Origin: DATKKX01 sp035542775
GTDB taxonomy: Bacteria > Planctomycetota > Phycisphaerae > UBA1845 > UTPLA1
Length of the DNA stretch: 21,759 nt
Assembly: GCA_035542775.1 (NCBI GenBank)
Contig: DATKKX010000375.1
Coordinates: 1-21,759 of the forward strand
Direction of reading: 5' to 3'
Shown here piece by piece: positions 7,575 through 15,803 of the stretch. A program made the position numbers and the translations under genes. Within the stretch, counting starts at the first letter, position 1; the number at the start of each line of letters is the position of its first letter. The notes beneath the pieces were generated by a model that worked only from the letters and a program-made list of their open reading frames with translations, made no database searches and was not told the origin of the DNA.

Positions 7575-9838
7575 GAGAGCCTCACGGAATGCCATCCGGG
7601 GGGAACCTGAACCGACATGAGGCACCCGTTGGTGCGGTACAAATCGGCGGGCCGATCGTCCACGAAGGCCTTCCATCCCTCATCGAATGAGGTGCCTATG
7701 AACAGCCATCTGTCCATGTTGCAGTGGACGTCCAGCCGGATGTCGCCGGGGGCCCATTTCGTGATCGCGCAGATTTCATCGCCCGCCACCGGTGGGTAAG
7801 TGCGATCGAGGGGCTGGTTTGTGCCGCAGAGCAATCCTGTGGTGTGAGGATCGAAGTCGTCCTTTCGCATGGCCTTGATCGCTTCGCGGGCATCGTCCAT
7901 CGACCGGATCCGCGTGAGGAAAAAGGCCAGCTTCAGGCGCGCCGGGTTTTCGCAAACCGCCACATGATCATCCTGGAACACGGGCAGCAGGCCTTTGCGC
8001 GGCCGGTCATCCTCGAGCAGGACGTACTTCGCCGAGAAGAGACTGAGCGCCTTCATCTGTCCGCGGAATTGCAGCAGGAACTCCTGATACTCTCGCGACA
8101 CGTGGAGCTTGCTGCCGAGATAGCCTTCCACGTCGGCCAGACCGTAGATCGCGCCGCGGTTTTGCACCAGGGGCGGATAATCGGCGGCGTTGAAGTACCG
8201 ATCGTCGTAAAGATGCTGCTGCAAATAGCTGATGATGGGCGTGGGACCCTCAGTGACCATAAAGGAGCGCGGCCGGCCCGCCCAGGTTCCGCCAGCCCAG
8301 AAGACCAATTCGAGCAGGGACCAGCCGCAGATCAATCCCGCGGAGATCTTGCGCAGGCCGAAACGCCGCAAGCCCGTAGCAACAAACACCATCAGGCCCG
8401 CCACGGCCCAGGCGGCCAAGGCGAACGTCGACCAAGTGTTGCGGTCACTGGTCACCCCGGCAATGGCTGGAAATGAGCCGACCCCGATCCAACCCTGAAT
8501 CGCCGCGGATTGGGAGGCATACCAATCCTGATATTTCTCCGGCGAACCGGCGCTGTCGCCTATCCAATGGAGGATTGCGGCATAGCTTGCGCAGGTGAGA
8601 ACAGTCAAGGCGACGCCGGCCAAGCCGGCGCCGGCAAAGCGGCGCTCCCGGCGGACCCTGAGCCAGGAGTCGATGCCTACGGCGGCAAGAAGGGCGATGG
8701 CGAGATGGGCGAGGGCGATGTAGCGCGAGGGTTGTCGCATCTTCACGCCGGGGAGGAGGAGTTCGATCGCTCGCAGCAGCGGCATCCAGCCCAGGGCCAG
8801 AACCAGCGATAAGCCGAGAAGCACGGCCAGGGCCGGCACCCAGGAATGGCGCCTGAAGGACGCCAAGCCGGTCAGCGCGAACGTCAGAACGACACCACCG
8901 ACGAAGAAGTAGGTTTCATGGTTGGCGAATCCCCACTTGCCCGTGTTTTCGTTGCCCAGGATACCGGGGGCCAGGAGCTGGCAGACCAGAGTCCGCCACG
9001 GAATCGCACCAATCCGGAGAGTGTCTTCGCTCCAGTCCCGGCGGGCGGAAGCGGCGTACAAGTCCATGGCGGGCAGCAATTGACAGGCAGCCAGTCCCAG
9101 GGCCGCGAAGGCCATTACCACCACCGCGCCGACGATTGATGCGGCTTGTTTGTGTGCTCGTTGCGCCAAGGCCTGCCAGGCAAGGACGACGGTGAGCCAG
9201 GCCAGAGCGATGAAGGCCAGCCCGAAGATCGGCGCCCCGCCCGACAAGATGGTGCAGGACAGGCTCCACACGCCGAGAAGCCACCAGAGTATTCGCGGTC
9301 GTCCGGTCGTTGAAGCAAACTGAAATGAGGCAAGGAGCAGGAGCGGCAGATAGGGCAGGGCCATTACGAAGTTGAGATGATTGCAGTGCCCGAGAGAGAA
9401 GCCGCCGAGCGCGAAGCTCAGAGCGGCGACGAGGGCCGCGACGGGCTCCGTCTTGAGGACTGTCCTGGCCAGGGCATAGACGGCCAGGGCGCTGAGCGTG
9501 TAGTGCAACATCCACGTCCATACCGCGGCTGTCGGAAACGGCAGGAAGCGGAAGAGTATCGAACCCGGATAGAACAATGCCAGGTGGATGTCGGCGAACA
9601 ACCGCTCGCCGCCAAGCTCATAGGGGTTCCAATGCGGAAAGTGCCCTCGCCAGATCTGGGCGTTGGCGGCCGCATGCAGTCCCTGCATTTCGGCGGCCAT
9701 GTCTTCTTGAACGGCCCTCCACGGATCGCGCAGGACATTCCCAAGCGCGGCAGCGACGGCGAGCGGCAGGACAATAAAAGGTGTCAGGATGGTTTTATTG
9801 GCGCCCATCAATCTTCCCGGCACCTTTCGGGGCTTCAT
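7388..9838 (-). CDS. YfhO-family polytopic membrane protein
   Basis: An 816-residue integral membrane protein, probably a GT-C-like glycosyltransferase or glycan-modifying protein. The N-terminal helix is followed by an extracytoplasmic loop containing HFPHWNPYELGGERLFAD, typical of lipid-linked glycosyltransferases. About ten more hydrophobic helices follow to residue 520, then a large soluble region. The end has the YfhO hallmark: FDEGWKAFVDDRPADLYRTN, then PPGWHSVRLSY and one last helix. Substrate unknown. ATG 9838 overlaps the methyltransferase stop as ATGA, so the two are probably translationally coupled; an internal ATG at 9808 is possible. The 3' end runs 187 bp into the convergent thioredoxin gene, and the last helix is encoded there. 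Confidence 0.85.
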   Translation of the reverse strand: MKPRKVPGRLMGANKTILTPFIVLPLAVAAALGNVLRDPWRAVQEDMAAEMQGLHAAANAQIWRGHFPHWNPYELGGERLFADIHLALFYPGSILFRFLPFPTAAVWTWMLHYTLSALAVYALARTVLKTEPVAALVAALSFALGGFSLGHCNHLNFVMALPYLPLLLLASFQFASTTGRPRILWWLLGVWSLSCTILSGGAPIFGLAFIALAWLTVVLAWQALAQRAHKQAASIVGAVVVMAFAALGLAACQLLPAMDLYAASARRDWSEDTLRIGAIPWRTLVCQLLAPGILGNENTGKWGFANHETYFFVGGVVLTFALTGLASFRRHSWVPALAVLLGLSLVLALGWMPLLRAIELLLPGVKMRQPSRYIALAHLAIALLAAVGIDSWLRVRRERRFAGAGLAGVALTVLTCASYAAILHWIGDSAGSPEKYQDWYASQSAAIQGWIGVGSFPAIAGVTSDRNTWSTFALAAWAVAGLMVFVATGLRRFGLRKISAGLICGWSLLELVFWAGGTWAGRPRSFMVTEGPTPIISYLQQHLYDDRYFNAADYPPLVQNRGAIYGLADVEGYLGSKLHVSREYQEFLLQFRGQMKALSLFSAKYVLLEDDRPRKGLLPVFQDDHVAVCENPARLKLAFFLTRIRSMDDAREAIKAMRKDDFDPHTTGLLCGTNQPLDRTYPPVAGDEICAITKWAPGDIRLDVHCNMDRWLFIGTSFDEGWKAFVDDRPADLYRTNGCLMSVQVPPGWHSVRLSYGTPGLAAGLAVSASTLLVLVIAFWMMSPKASSIPGLNPAALNSTLPSGSMMKMAGMPLTL

Positions 9839-10665
9839 GGCCTCCGGGCGACGGCCATCAGCCGCGGGCCGAGAACCGGCTCATGCTCGGTCATGCGGGC
9901 GATCTCCAGGATGACGTTTCGCCGAGTCTCATCGGCCCAGCTTGCGTCCAGGTCCGGCACCTGCCAGGCCGGCCCGAGGATGCCCAGCGTATCTTCGTGG
10001 ATCAGGCCGGCCTCCCGCAGCTCCGCTCTCAACTCGTCGGGGTGATGGAAGAACGCTTCCGGGAAGGTGTGCAGCCAATCCGGCGGGTCACGGCGATGAC
10101 CCGTCGTCGCCTCGGTTCGGATCATCCGTTGATAGGCCGGATCGAACACGTACCCGCGGACCAAGCCGAAGATCAGGCCCGCATAGCGCGTAATCGCGAA
10201 AGCCAGCAGCACTCCGCCCGGCCGCAGCACGCGCCTGGCCTCGGCGATGGCCCGCAGCCGGTCGGTCCGATCCGGCAGGTGATACAGCGGGCCGTGCATG
10301 ATGACGGCGTCGGCGACGGCGTCGGAAAGCGGAAGCTCACGGGCATCGCCGACTTTCATGCTGGCGAGTCGCGGCGAGCCCGGGCTCTGCGATTGTCGGA
10401 CGGCCTGCTCGATGTGGCGAGGGACGAGATCGACCAGGTGAACGGTATAGCCGAGCCCCGCGAGCCAGAAGGAATACACGCCCGAGGCTCCGCCGACATC
10501 GACAATGACCGCAGGCGCCAGCGGCAGATAGCGGGCGATGAGTTCTCGCGTTCGGATGAGCTCGAGCGGGCCGATGTCCTTGGTGAGGCGCTCGGCCTCG
10601 TCGTATTCGCCGTAATACTTGATGGTGTCACGCGCGGCGGACTTGGAGGATTCGGGGGGATTCAT
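9835..10665 (-). CDS. Class I SAM-dependent methyltransferase
   Basis: A 276-residue Rossmann-fold methyltransferase. SAM-binding motif I is VIVDVGGASGVYS (residues about 53-65); the acidic end of strand 2 follows in VHLVDL; ARELPLSD and the stretch VIMHGPLYHLPD correspond to motifs II-III; LRPGGVLLAF is the usual motif after helix D. The C-terminal part, with HTFPEAFFHHPDELRAEL, resembles UbiE/Methyltransf_11-type small-molecule methyltransferases. Substrate cannot be told. It lies 48 bp downstream of a small Cys-rich protein and overlaps the next gene by the ATGA junction, so the three form a likely operon. Linkage to a YfhO-type protein suggests a cell-surface or lipid-linked product, which is inference. 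Confidence 0.9.
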   Translation of the reverse strand: MNPPESSKSAARDTIKYYGEYDEAERLTKDIGPLELIRTRELIARYLPLAPAVIVDVGGASGVYSFWLAGLGYTVHLVDLVPRHIEQAVRQSQSPGSPRLASMKVGDARELPLSDAVADAVIMHGPLYHLPDRTDRLRAIAEARRVLRPGGVLLAFAITRYAGLIFGLVRGYVFDPAYQRMIRTEATTGHRRDPPDWLHTFPEAFFHHPDELRAELREAGLIHEDTLGILGPAWQVPDLDASWADETRRNVILEIARMTEHEPVLGPRLMAVARRP

Positions 10666-10713
10666 GCGGTCATCGCCTTACCGCGAGCCATTGTTCGTCG
10701 AACTCTCGCCCGC

Positions 10714-11076
10714 TCACGACGTGTACGGCCCCCGCGGATCCTGCTCCTCGTCTTCCTCATCTTCATCGTCCGCGTCGTCGTCCCGCTCTTCGTCGAGGCC
10801 CTGCTTCCAGGAATCGGCTTCCTCATTCTCCTCGATTTCCTGCTCCATGTGCCGGAACATTTTTTCCTGGAGCGGTTGCAGGCGCTTGTAGATTTCCAGC
10901 GTCGCCTCGTAGGCGGCGACCAGCCGGTCGAGCTTCTGGGTCATTTCGCTGGTACGCAGAAGCTGCCATTTGACGAGGCACTCCGGCTCTTTGATCGTGC
11001 CAAACGGATCGCACTTGAAGGCCAGCTGCCCCGCCGGGCCTCGCATGAAGAACTCGCATTCGCTGCACTGGATCAC
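10714..11076 (-). CDS. Small Cys-rich protein with acidic tail, function unknown
   Basis: A 120-residue protein I do not recognise. The first third has four cysteines (CSEC at residues 4-7, FKC, PEC) that could bind one zinc ion. The middle, from about 38 to 85, is helical and charged (KLDRLVAAYEATLEIYKRLQ) and may form a coiled coil. The end is strongly acidic (DEERDDDADDEDEEDEEQD). The GTG at 11076 is chosen because a GGAG lies 7 bp upstream and the zinc-like motif begins directly after it; the open frame continues upstream to 11634 without any recognisable sequence. It is the first gene of the minus-strand set with the methyltransferase and YfhO protein. A structural zinc ribbon or RNA/protein-binding role is possible but unproven. 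Confidence 0.7.
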   Translation of the reverse strand: MIQCSECEFFMRGPAGQLAFKCDPFGTIKEPECLVKWQLLRTSEMTQKLDRLVAAYEATLEIYKRLQPLQEKMFRHMEQEIEENEEADSWKQGLDEERDDDADDEDEEDEEQDPRGPYTS

Positions 11077-11410
11077 CGCGCATCTCCATCGCCGGAGCCG
11101 GTCGACGGAGGCGGTGCCAGCCGCCTCCTTCTCAGCCCCGCTGCGGTGCAATGCTTCGGCCCTTCGGCCGAGCTTATTCGCGTAGACCAATATACCGCTT
11201 GACATGACCCTGCGAAACCAAACGGTCCAGCGCGAACCGCCGTTACTTTGGCGGCAGGGCAGACTCATGGCAGGCTCGGCGCCTTCGTCCGGCGCCTGGC
11301 GTTGTGACACGCTGCTATCCGGAGCGGACGGGGCTCTTCGGTGAGGGGATGGCGTGGCGCCGCGTATCGTGTCTGTTGCGCTGCTTCGATGCGCCGCGAT
11401 GCTCAGGCGC
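11077..11410. other. Gene-free stretch with two hairpins
   Basis: No gene is supported. It holds a perfect 8-bp stem at 11107-11128, just upstream of the 120-residue gene, and a second TCGGCC/GGCCGA stem near 11159-11174. A TTGACA hexamer occurs on the plus strand near 11202 without a convincing partner -10. Confidence 0.5.
11107..11128. promoter_or_regulatory. Perfect hairpin in leader of the Cys-rich gene
   Basis: GGAGGCGG and CCGCCTCC pair perfectly around a 6-base loop. On the minus strand the stem lies about 30 bp ahead of the GTG at 11076, so it would sit in the 5' leader. It contains GGAGG on both strands and could sequester a ribosome site or act as an attenuator. No T-run follows on the minus strand. 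Confidence 0.4.
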
Positions 11411-11665
11411 CTACCAGATGTAGTCGCCCGCGGTCTTCGCCCTAGTCTCGTAGAGGTCGACATCCTGGTGCCACCACTTGCGGAGCGAGGGGGCGACCTC
11501 CTGGAGGCGTTCTCGGCGATGGGTTTCTTCCTTGGCGATGCCGCTGGCCAAATCGCGCATGTTCTCCTCGCGCATCTCAATGCGACGTCGCGAATATGGA
11601 TCCAGACAGCCCGCGACCATGCAAAGCAATGCAATGGAGATGATTGCCAGAAGATATCGACGCAA
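11411..11665 (-). CDS. Small lipoprotein, function unknown
   Basis: An 84-residue predicted lipoprotein. TTG 11665 is chosen because AAGGAG lies 6 bp upstream and a textbook signal follows: RR at residues 2-3, hydrophobic YLLAIISIALLCMV, then lipobox VAGC with C20 as the lipidated residue. The mature part is about 65 residues, charged and helical (RRRIEMREENMRDLASGIAKE), then WWHQDVDLY, ending in tryptophan. No known domain is recognised. It is on the same strand as the 120-residue gene 334 bp downstream, but hairpins lie between, so it may be its own transcription unit. Extending to ATG 11797 would place the hydrophobic segment internally and destroy the signal. Confidence 0.72.
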   Translation of the reverse strand: MRRYLLAIISIALLCMVAGCLDPYSRRRIEMREENMRDLASGIAKEETHRRERLQEVAPSLRKWWHQDVDLYETRAKTAGDYIW

Positions 11666-12019
11666 GGTCAACTCCTTGTCGGGCTCGGCTGCGATGAAGC
11701 CGGCGGAGACCCGGTTCACCGCGGAGTAAGGAATCTCCGCCTGGCACGGCGCCTCCCTGTCACTGGCCGCGGGCCGGACCACAGTCGTCGGCATCACCTT
11801 CTAAGGGTGGAAGCCCGCGCGGTTGCATGGGGGCGCGCGGGGGTGATGGCGATCAGGCGTCATAAGTGTTGTATCGGCGTGGTGGTGGCCAGATGGCGGA
11901 GTTGAAGACAATTAACGATATATAATGACTATAACTCTTGTTTACATTCCTCTCTGCCTGTTTTTCAGTTCCAGTTTGTGGACTCGAAACTGCGGTGCTT
12001 GTGGCGATGGAACTGGCCT

Positions 12020-12035
12020 AGTTCCACGTGGAACA
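12020..12035. promoter_or_regulatory. parS-like centromere site 1
   Basis: AGTTCCACGTGGAACA matches the parS consensus TGTTTCACGTGAAACA at 13 of 16 positions and is symmetrical apart from its first base. With a better site 330 bp away and parB next door, it is probably a second ParB loading site. Confidence 0.65.
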
Positions 12036-12364
12036 TGCCAGTTGGTCTCGTTTCACGAGGCGGAAGCATGGAGGTTATCGCGTGGCCACAAGGCGGGTGA
12101 GCGGCCGCGAGCTGTGTCCCAGCAACGCGAGGCTGCTGGGCGGTGGACCGCAGGGACGGTTGGGGGGGTCTGCCGGCGGGATCCAGAATCGCAGGAGTGG
12201 GGCACGAGGAAATAGGAAGAGCCGGGCATTCTAGGGTGATCATTCATACTTTTCGTGCCCACGGCCGACGCAGACGGTGTTCCGTGAGCAGCCGCGTTCG
12301 GTAGCCAAGCCTGGTCATCGCGTCGCAGCCGAGAGCGACCGTCGTGAGGCAGATGACATGTCCA

Positions 12365-12380
12365 TGTTCCACGTGAAACA
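12365..12380. promoter_or_regulatory. parS: parS centromere site 2
   Basis: TGTTCCACGTGAAACA differs from the consensus TGTTTCACGTGAAACA at one position. ParB binds it and, with CTP, loads as a sliding clamp on flanking DNA during chromosome segregation. It lies 5 bp upstream of the -35 element of the parB promoter candidate and 93 bp from the parB start, so ParB loaded here could affect parB expression. Confidence 0.88.
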
Positions 12381-12385
12381 GGCGG

Positions 12386-12414
12386 TTGAGCCGAGCGCGG
12401 GCTGGCATTAGAAT
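12386..12414 (+). promoter_or_regulatory. Candidate parB promoter
   Basis: TTGAGC (12386-12391) and TAGAAT (12409-12414) are exactly 17 bp apart, matching 4/6 and 5/6 of the sigma-70 consensus. The expected start near 12421 gives a leader of about 53 bases before the parB GTG. Confidence 0.5.
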
Positions 12415-12473
12415 GGGGCCCCGTCACCGCAAGGCCATTGGCCAGTGGCGACCCAGAGCCAGGGAGAATGTGC

Positions 12474-13406
12474 GTGTCCAAAGACCAAAAACGCCTGGGG
12501 CGCGGCCTGTCGTCTTTGATGGCGCCAAGTGTCACGCGCGAAGGCATCACGCTGACGGCCCCTCCTGCTACCGGTCGTATGCTTGAAGGAGTGCGAGGGC
12601 TGCCTTCAGTTAACCGGCTGACGGTTATTCCAGTCGACGCTGTTCGGAGCAATCCCGCACAGCCGAGGAAGACCTTTGATGAAGCTAGTCTGGCCTCGCT
12701 GGCGGCCTCACTTCGCGAGCGGGGAACATTGCAGCCAATTGTGGTTCGCCCAGCCGGGGATGGCTACGAGCTCGTCGCAGGCGAACGACGTCTTCGGGCC
12801 GCTCGCCTCGCGGGGCTCACCGAGCTTCCCGCGATCGTCCGCTCGACGGGCGATGACGAGATGCTCGAGCTCGCCCTAGTCGAGAATATACAGCGGACAG
12901 ACCTGAATGCCGTTGAGCGGGCGCGTGGTTATCGGTCTATGCAGGAGGTTTATGGCCTATCCCAAGAAGAGATTGGGAATAAGATGGGGGAAGATCGAGC
13001 AACGGTAGCGAACTACATCCGCCTGCTCGGCTTGCCTCCAGAGGTGCTGGAGATGGTGGCCGATGGTCGGATCGGGATGGGCCACGCAAGAGCGCTGCTA
13101 GGATGTAAAGATATTCACACCCAGTTATCTCTTGTATCTCGCCTTCTTCAAGAGGGATGGTCGGTACGACGGCTTGAACGGGAGGTGGCCCACCCGCGGT
13201 CGCCGGCAGAATCATCAACGAAGCAGGGGGCGGCACGTCCGGCGGTGAAGGATCTTGCGGAGCGGCTGAGCGCGGCACTGGGAGCAAAAGTGCATATTAA
13301 AGAGGGACGGCGTCGGCATTCCGGTCGGATCATTATCGAGTATACGAGTCTGGACGAATTCCAACGCATTGCCGCATTGCTAGGGGTCGGCGACGATGGC
13401 GCTTGA
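12474..13406 (+). CDS. parB: Chromosome-partitioning protein ParB
   Basis: A CTP-dependent DNA clamp that loads at parS and, with ParA, segregates the origin region and recruits SMC. It has 310 residues. The N-terminus has the conserved LGRGLSSLM (residues 8-16), the ParA-stimulating segment. The ParB/Spo0J core follows: NPAQPRKTFDE (60-70), the nucleotide-binding arginine box GERRLRAAR (103-111), LALVENIQRTDLNAVERA, and the helix-turn-helix LSQEEIGNKMGEDRATVANY. The C-terminal dimerisation domain ends at residue 310. GTG 12474 is chosen because AGGGAG lies 7 bp upstream; ATG 12468 is too close to it. Two parS sites lie upstream, but no parA gene does, which departs from the common parA-parB order. 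The N-terminal ParA-contact motif is retained, so a ParA is expected elsewhere. Confidence 0.96.
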   Translation: MSKDQKRLGRGLSSLMAPSVTREGITLTAPPATGRMLEGVRGLPSVNRLTVIPVDAVRSNPAQPRKTFDEASLASLAASLRERGTLQPIVVRPAGDGYELVAGERRLRAARLAGLTELPAIVRSTGDDEMLELALVENIQRTDLNAVERARGYRSMQEVYGLSQEEIGNKMGEDRATVANYIRLLGLPPEVLEMVADGRIGMGHARALLGCKDIHTQLSLVSRLLQEGWSVRRLEREVAHPRSPAESSTKQGAARPAVKDLAERLSAALGAKVHIKEGRRRHSGRIIIEYTSLDEFQRIAALLGVGDDGA

Positions 13407-13647
13407 ACGCGGACCTCGCCGAAGCGGAGCAAGCAGCGGCGGCGGATGACGTTGCGCCGGGTGGCGCGTAGCGGATCGGCAAGGCTTGCGGCAGGACTGG
13501 TTCAGGGCGGCAGCATGCCGGCCAAAAGAGGAGACGAGCGACCCATCAAGCGATGCCGGAGGACAGGGGCTTTGGTCGAAGGATTGGTTTGTCCGCTGGG
13601 CGAGTACGCAGCGTCTCACGCAAGGCGGCGCTCGAGGTAGCGACCTG

Positions 13648-14406
13648 ATGCAAGGAACCGCGAAACGCGAGGGGGTATGGTTAGGCGACGTCCTGGTCGC
13701 GGCGTGCGCCTGTCTGCTCACGGTGGCGATTCTGGGATCGGGGGTTTATCTCACCTGGAAGCTTTTGGAGCGCCGGGCGGTGAACACCAGCGTACGGAGC
13801 TTTGTATCGTCGCTGCAGAATCGGTCGCCCGGGGAGTTGGAGGAACGGGCGGCGGAGCTGAAGAAGAAACCGAAGGTAGCGAAGTACGTGCTGCCGGAGA
13901 TCCGGCGCACGCTGCGCACGGCGAACTCGGAGCAACAGATGTGCGCCGCGATTCAGATTGCCCGGACCTTCGTGGACGATCGCTCCATCAGGAGGGCGCT
14001 GGTGCGGCTGCGGAACGACGAACGAGAGGCGGTGGCCGCGGCGGCGGTGGAGGCGCTGGGCGGGGTCGATCCGCCGGAGCTGGCCGCCAGCCTACTAGGG
14101 GAGTGCCTGACGGGCGAGAGTGACACCACCATGTCACCGGCGGTTATAGATGAGGCGTGCGCCGGCCTGATCCGCCTGGGGCCGGCGGGGAGGGCGGAAA
14201 TGCAGAAGAGGCTGGCATCGTTGTCGGTCGACCGCCGAGTATGGATAGCGCGGTACTTGAAGGAGGCGGATGTGCGGGACCGTTCGGACTGGCTGGCTCT
14301 GCTGCGCTCGGACGGGGATGAGAAGGTGCGGAACGCGGCACAGGAAGCGGAAGAGGAATCGACCGCGCGGAAAACGAAGGAGCTCTCCGCGGCGCAGAAT
14401 GGATGA
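13648..14406 (+). CDS. Membrane-anchored HEAT-like repeat protein
   Basis: A 252-residue protein with one transmembrane helix at about residues 13-36 (VLVAACACLLTVAILGSGVY), short N-terminal inside, soluble part likely outside. The rest is helical: a charged segment, then pairs of helices typical of HEAT-like repeats, for example RRALVRLRNDEREAVAAAAV, VIDEACAGLIRLGPAG and WLALLRSDGDEKVRNAAQEA. Such repeats bind other proteins; no enzyme motif is seen. ATG 13648 has GAGGTAG about 7 bp upstream; the open frame continues upstream to 13486 but that part has no conserved look. It is 241 bp after parB and on the same strand. Its precise role cannot be inferred. Confidence 0.75.
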   Translation: MQGTAKREGVWLGDVLVAACACLLTVAILGSGVYLTWKLLERRAVNTSVRSFVSSLQNRSPGELEERAAELKKKPKVAKYVLPEIRRTLRTANSEQQMCAAIQIARTFVDDRSIRRALVRLRNDEREAVAAAAVEALGGVDPPELAASLLGECLTGESDTTMSPAVIDEACAGLIRLGPAGRAEMQKRLASLSVDRRVWIARYLKEADVRDRSDWLALLRSDGDEKVRNAAQEAEEESTARKTKELSAAQNG

Positions 14407-14502
14407 TCGGAGTACCGCCGTCACACCAGGGCGATTTGTGAGACAACGCGTGGGCGGGATTTGATGGAGCGAGGCCGCCGGATGGGCGCGCAGGAGTGTT
14501 GA

Positions 14503-15300
14503 GTGCAGGAGTTCTTCTTTTCTTTCGTGGGTAAGTGGTCGTACCTGGGTCTCGTTGCGGTGCTGCTGGCGGCGGGCTTCGGGCTGCCGTTGCCCGAAGA
14601 CATACCGTTGCTGGCCGCGGGGTGGCTGGTTTACAAAGGCGACGCGGACCTCGGATTGATGATCACGACGGGCCTGTTCGGCGTGCTGCTGGGGGACAGC
14701 ATTTTGTTCGCGATGGGCCGCGGATACGGCATGCGGATTCTGGAGCACCGGTTTCTGCGGCGGATCGCCAGACCATGGCTTCTGGCCAGAGCGCAGGCCC
14801 TGTACGACGGGCACGGGGCGAAGATCCTCTTCGCCGCAAGGTTCATGCCCGGCTTCAGGTCGGTGGTGTTCCTGAACGCGGGCATCTTTCGCGTGCCTTA
14901 CTGGAAGTTCATCGCCTTTGACGGCGGAGCGGCGTTGATCTCCGTGCCGGTGTGGATATGGGTGGGGGCGAAGTTCAGCGAGCATCTTCATCATCTGCTG
15001 GGCGAAGCGAGAGTGGCGTCATACGTGATCGGCGCGGCGCTGGTCGCGGCAATCGTGGTATGGGCCTGGTGGGAGCATCGTCACCTGCAGAAGAAGCGGC
15101 GGTTGCTGGAGGCCGCAGGGGCGGGCGGCGGCGCCGGCTCGCCGCCGACTTCCGGCGCGGGAGGGCCCGCGGTTTCAACTCCATCGTCCCTGAAGGACAC
15201 CAGATCACACTGTTCCGTGAAGGAAAATCCCGGAACGTCGCCGGTCAAGCCCGTGGGAGTGACGGGCGCAGGCTGCTCGGCGGCCAAGCGGGCGAATTGA
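14503..15300 (+). CDS. DedA-family membrane protein
   Basis: A 265-residue integral membrane protein of the DedA/SNARE-associated (VTT) family; characterised relatives recycle undecaprenyl phosphate or scramble phospholipids across the inner membrane. Family marks: GLPLPEDIPLLAAGWLV near residue 27, a GDSILFAMGRGYG segment, and the re-entrant hallmark ARFMPGFRSVVFLNAG (about 121-136) followed by VPYWKFI. Helices follow at 145-165 and 175-195. GTG 14503 has AGGAG 6 bp upstream. After about residue 205 there is a 60-residue Gly/Ala/Ser/Pro-rich tail with two cysteines, unusual for the family and possibly unstructured. It follows the HEAT-like gene by 96 bp and converges on a minus-strand gene. 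Confidence 0.88.
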   Translation: MQEFFFSFVGKWSYLGLVAVLLAAGFGLPLPEDIPLLAAGWLVYKGDADLGLMITTGLFGVLLGDSILFAMGRGYGMRILEHRFLRRIARPWLLARAQALYDGHGAKILFAARFMPGFRSVVFLNAGIFRVPYWKFIAFDGGAALISVPVWIWVGAKFSEHLHHLLGEARVASYVIGAALVAAIVVWAWWEHRHLQKKRRLLEAAGAGGGAGSPPTSGAGGPAVSTPSSLKDTRSHCSVKENPGTSPVKPVGVTGAGCSAAKRAN

Positions 15301-15306
15301 CGGGGG

Positions 15307-15324
15307 GGCGGAGCGATTTCCGCC
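15307..15324. terminator. Weak hairpin between convergent genes
   Basis: GGCGGA and TCCGCC pair around a 6-base loop just after the DedA stop. A second stem, GAGCCG/CGGCTC at 15365-15380, abuts the opposite gene's stop. Neither has a T-run, so terminator function is only plausible. Confidence 0.3.
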
Positions 15325-15378
15325 GGGTGCCGTGTGCGGCGGTCAAGGCGGCGCCGACGCGGGGGAGCCGGCCGCGGC

Positions 15379-15798
15379 TCAGGCGTGATACGGCGGCCCC
15401 TGAAGGTTCCTGCCGGGAGGACGCGACGAAGCATCCTTGGCGGCCTGGAGACGGTTTCCGACTATCTGAAGCACCTCCCTGACAAACGCATATTCGCACT
15501 GGGCAACACAGCGTTCGAGTTGCTCCTGATCGAGGCAGTAGCGCGGGCATTCTTCAGAAAAAGTCTTGCGCTCGGTGTAGCGCGGACCGCCGTAGAGATC
15601 GAGGAAATCCCGGGCGACAAGGGCAAGTGTGAAGCCGCATTCATCGCGATCATGCGTGATGAAGAACAGGCCTTTTTCCATTGCCTGGAAATTCGGCTTG
15701 TAGCCGTCGAGCCGGAGACTGCCATCGGCCAGGAACGCATCGCGAGTCGTCCAGGTCGCGCCGCAAAGGCTACACACCCTGAAAGGGATCACAGTCAT
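15379..15798 (-). CDS. Cys/His-rich conserved-looking protein, function unknown
   Basis: A 139-residue soluble protein I cannot name with confidence, though similar short proteins seem familiar from planctomycete genomes (memory, unverified). It starts with a CxxC knuckle (C9, C12 in FRVCSLCGATW), then WTTRDAFLADGSLRLDGYKPNF, GLFFITHDRDECGFTL with H49 and C54, FLDLYGGPRY, and a Cys-rich helix pair (EECPRYC, ERCVAQCEY). The cysteine spacing suggests metal or cluster binding. ATG 15798 is chosen because it lies 5 bp after the stop of a small leader ORF and directly precedes the CxxC; its own ribosome site is weak. The open frame continues upstream to 15957, but that segment overlaps the leader ORF in another frame. 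Confidence 0.72.
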   Translation of the reverse strand: MTVIPFRVCSLCGATWTTRDAFLADGSLRLDGYKPNFQAMEKGLFFITHDRDECGFTLALVARDFLDLYGGPRYTERKTFSEECPRYCLDQEQLERCVAQCEYAFVREVLQIVGNRLQAAKDASSRPPGRNLQGPPYHA

Positions 15799-15803
15799 TC
15801 CGA

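Larger units (their letters stand above)
11666..12473. other. Gene-free region with parS sites and an AT-rich segment
   Basis: About 800 bp without a supportable gene, between divergent lipoprotein and parB genes. It contains an unusually AT-rich stretch near 11908-11975, with TATAAT at 11921-11926, two parS-like palindromes, a GTTTCACG half-site at 12050-12057, and the parB promoter candidate. I looked for DnaA boxes (TTATNCACA) and found none, so an origin cannot be claimed. No parA is present. Confidence 0.65.

Noticed and set aside
9781..11202. 473-codon plus-strand open frame
   Set aside because: Antisense to the methyltransferase and the small Cys-rich gene; no recognisable motif and no ribosome site.
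11889..12473. Replication origin next to parS
   Set aside because: AT-rich stretch and parS are suggestive, but no DnaA boxes and no dnaA, dnaN or gidA genes are in view.
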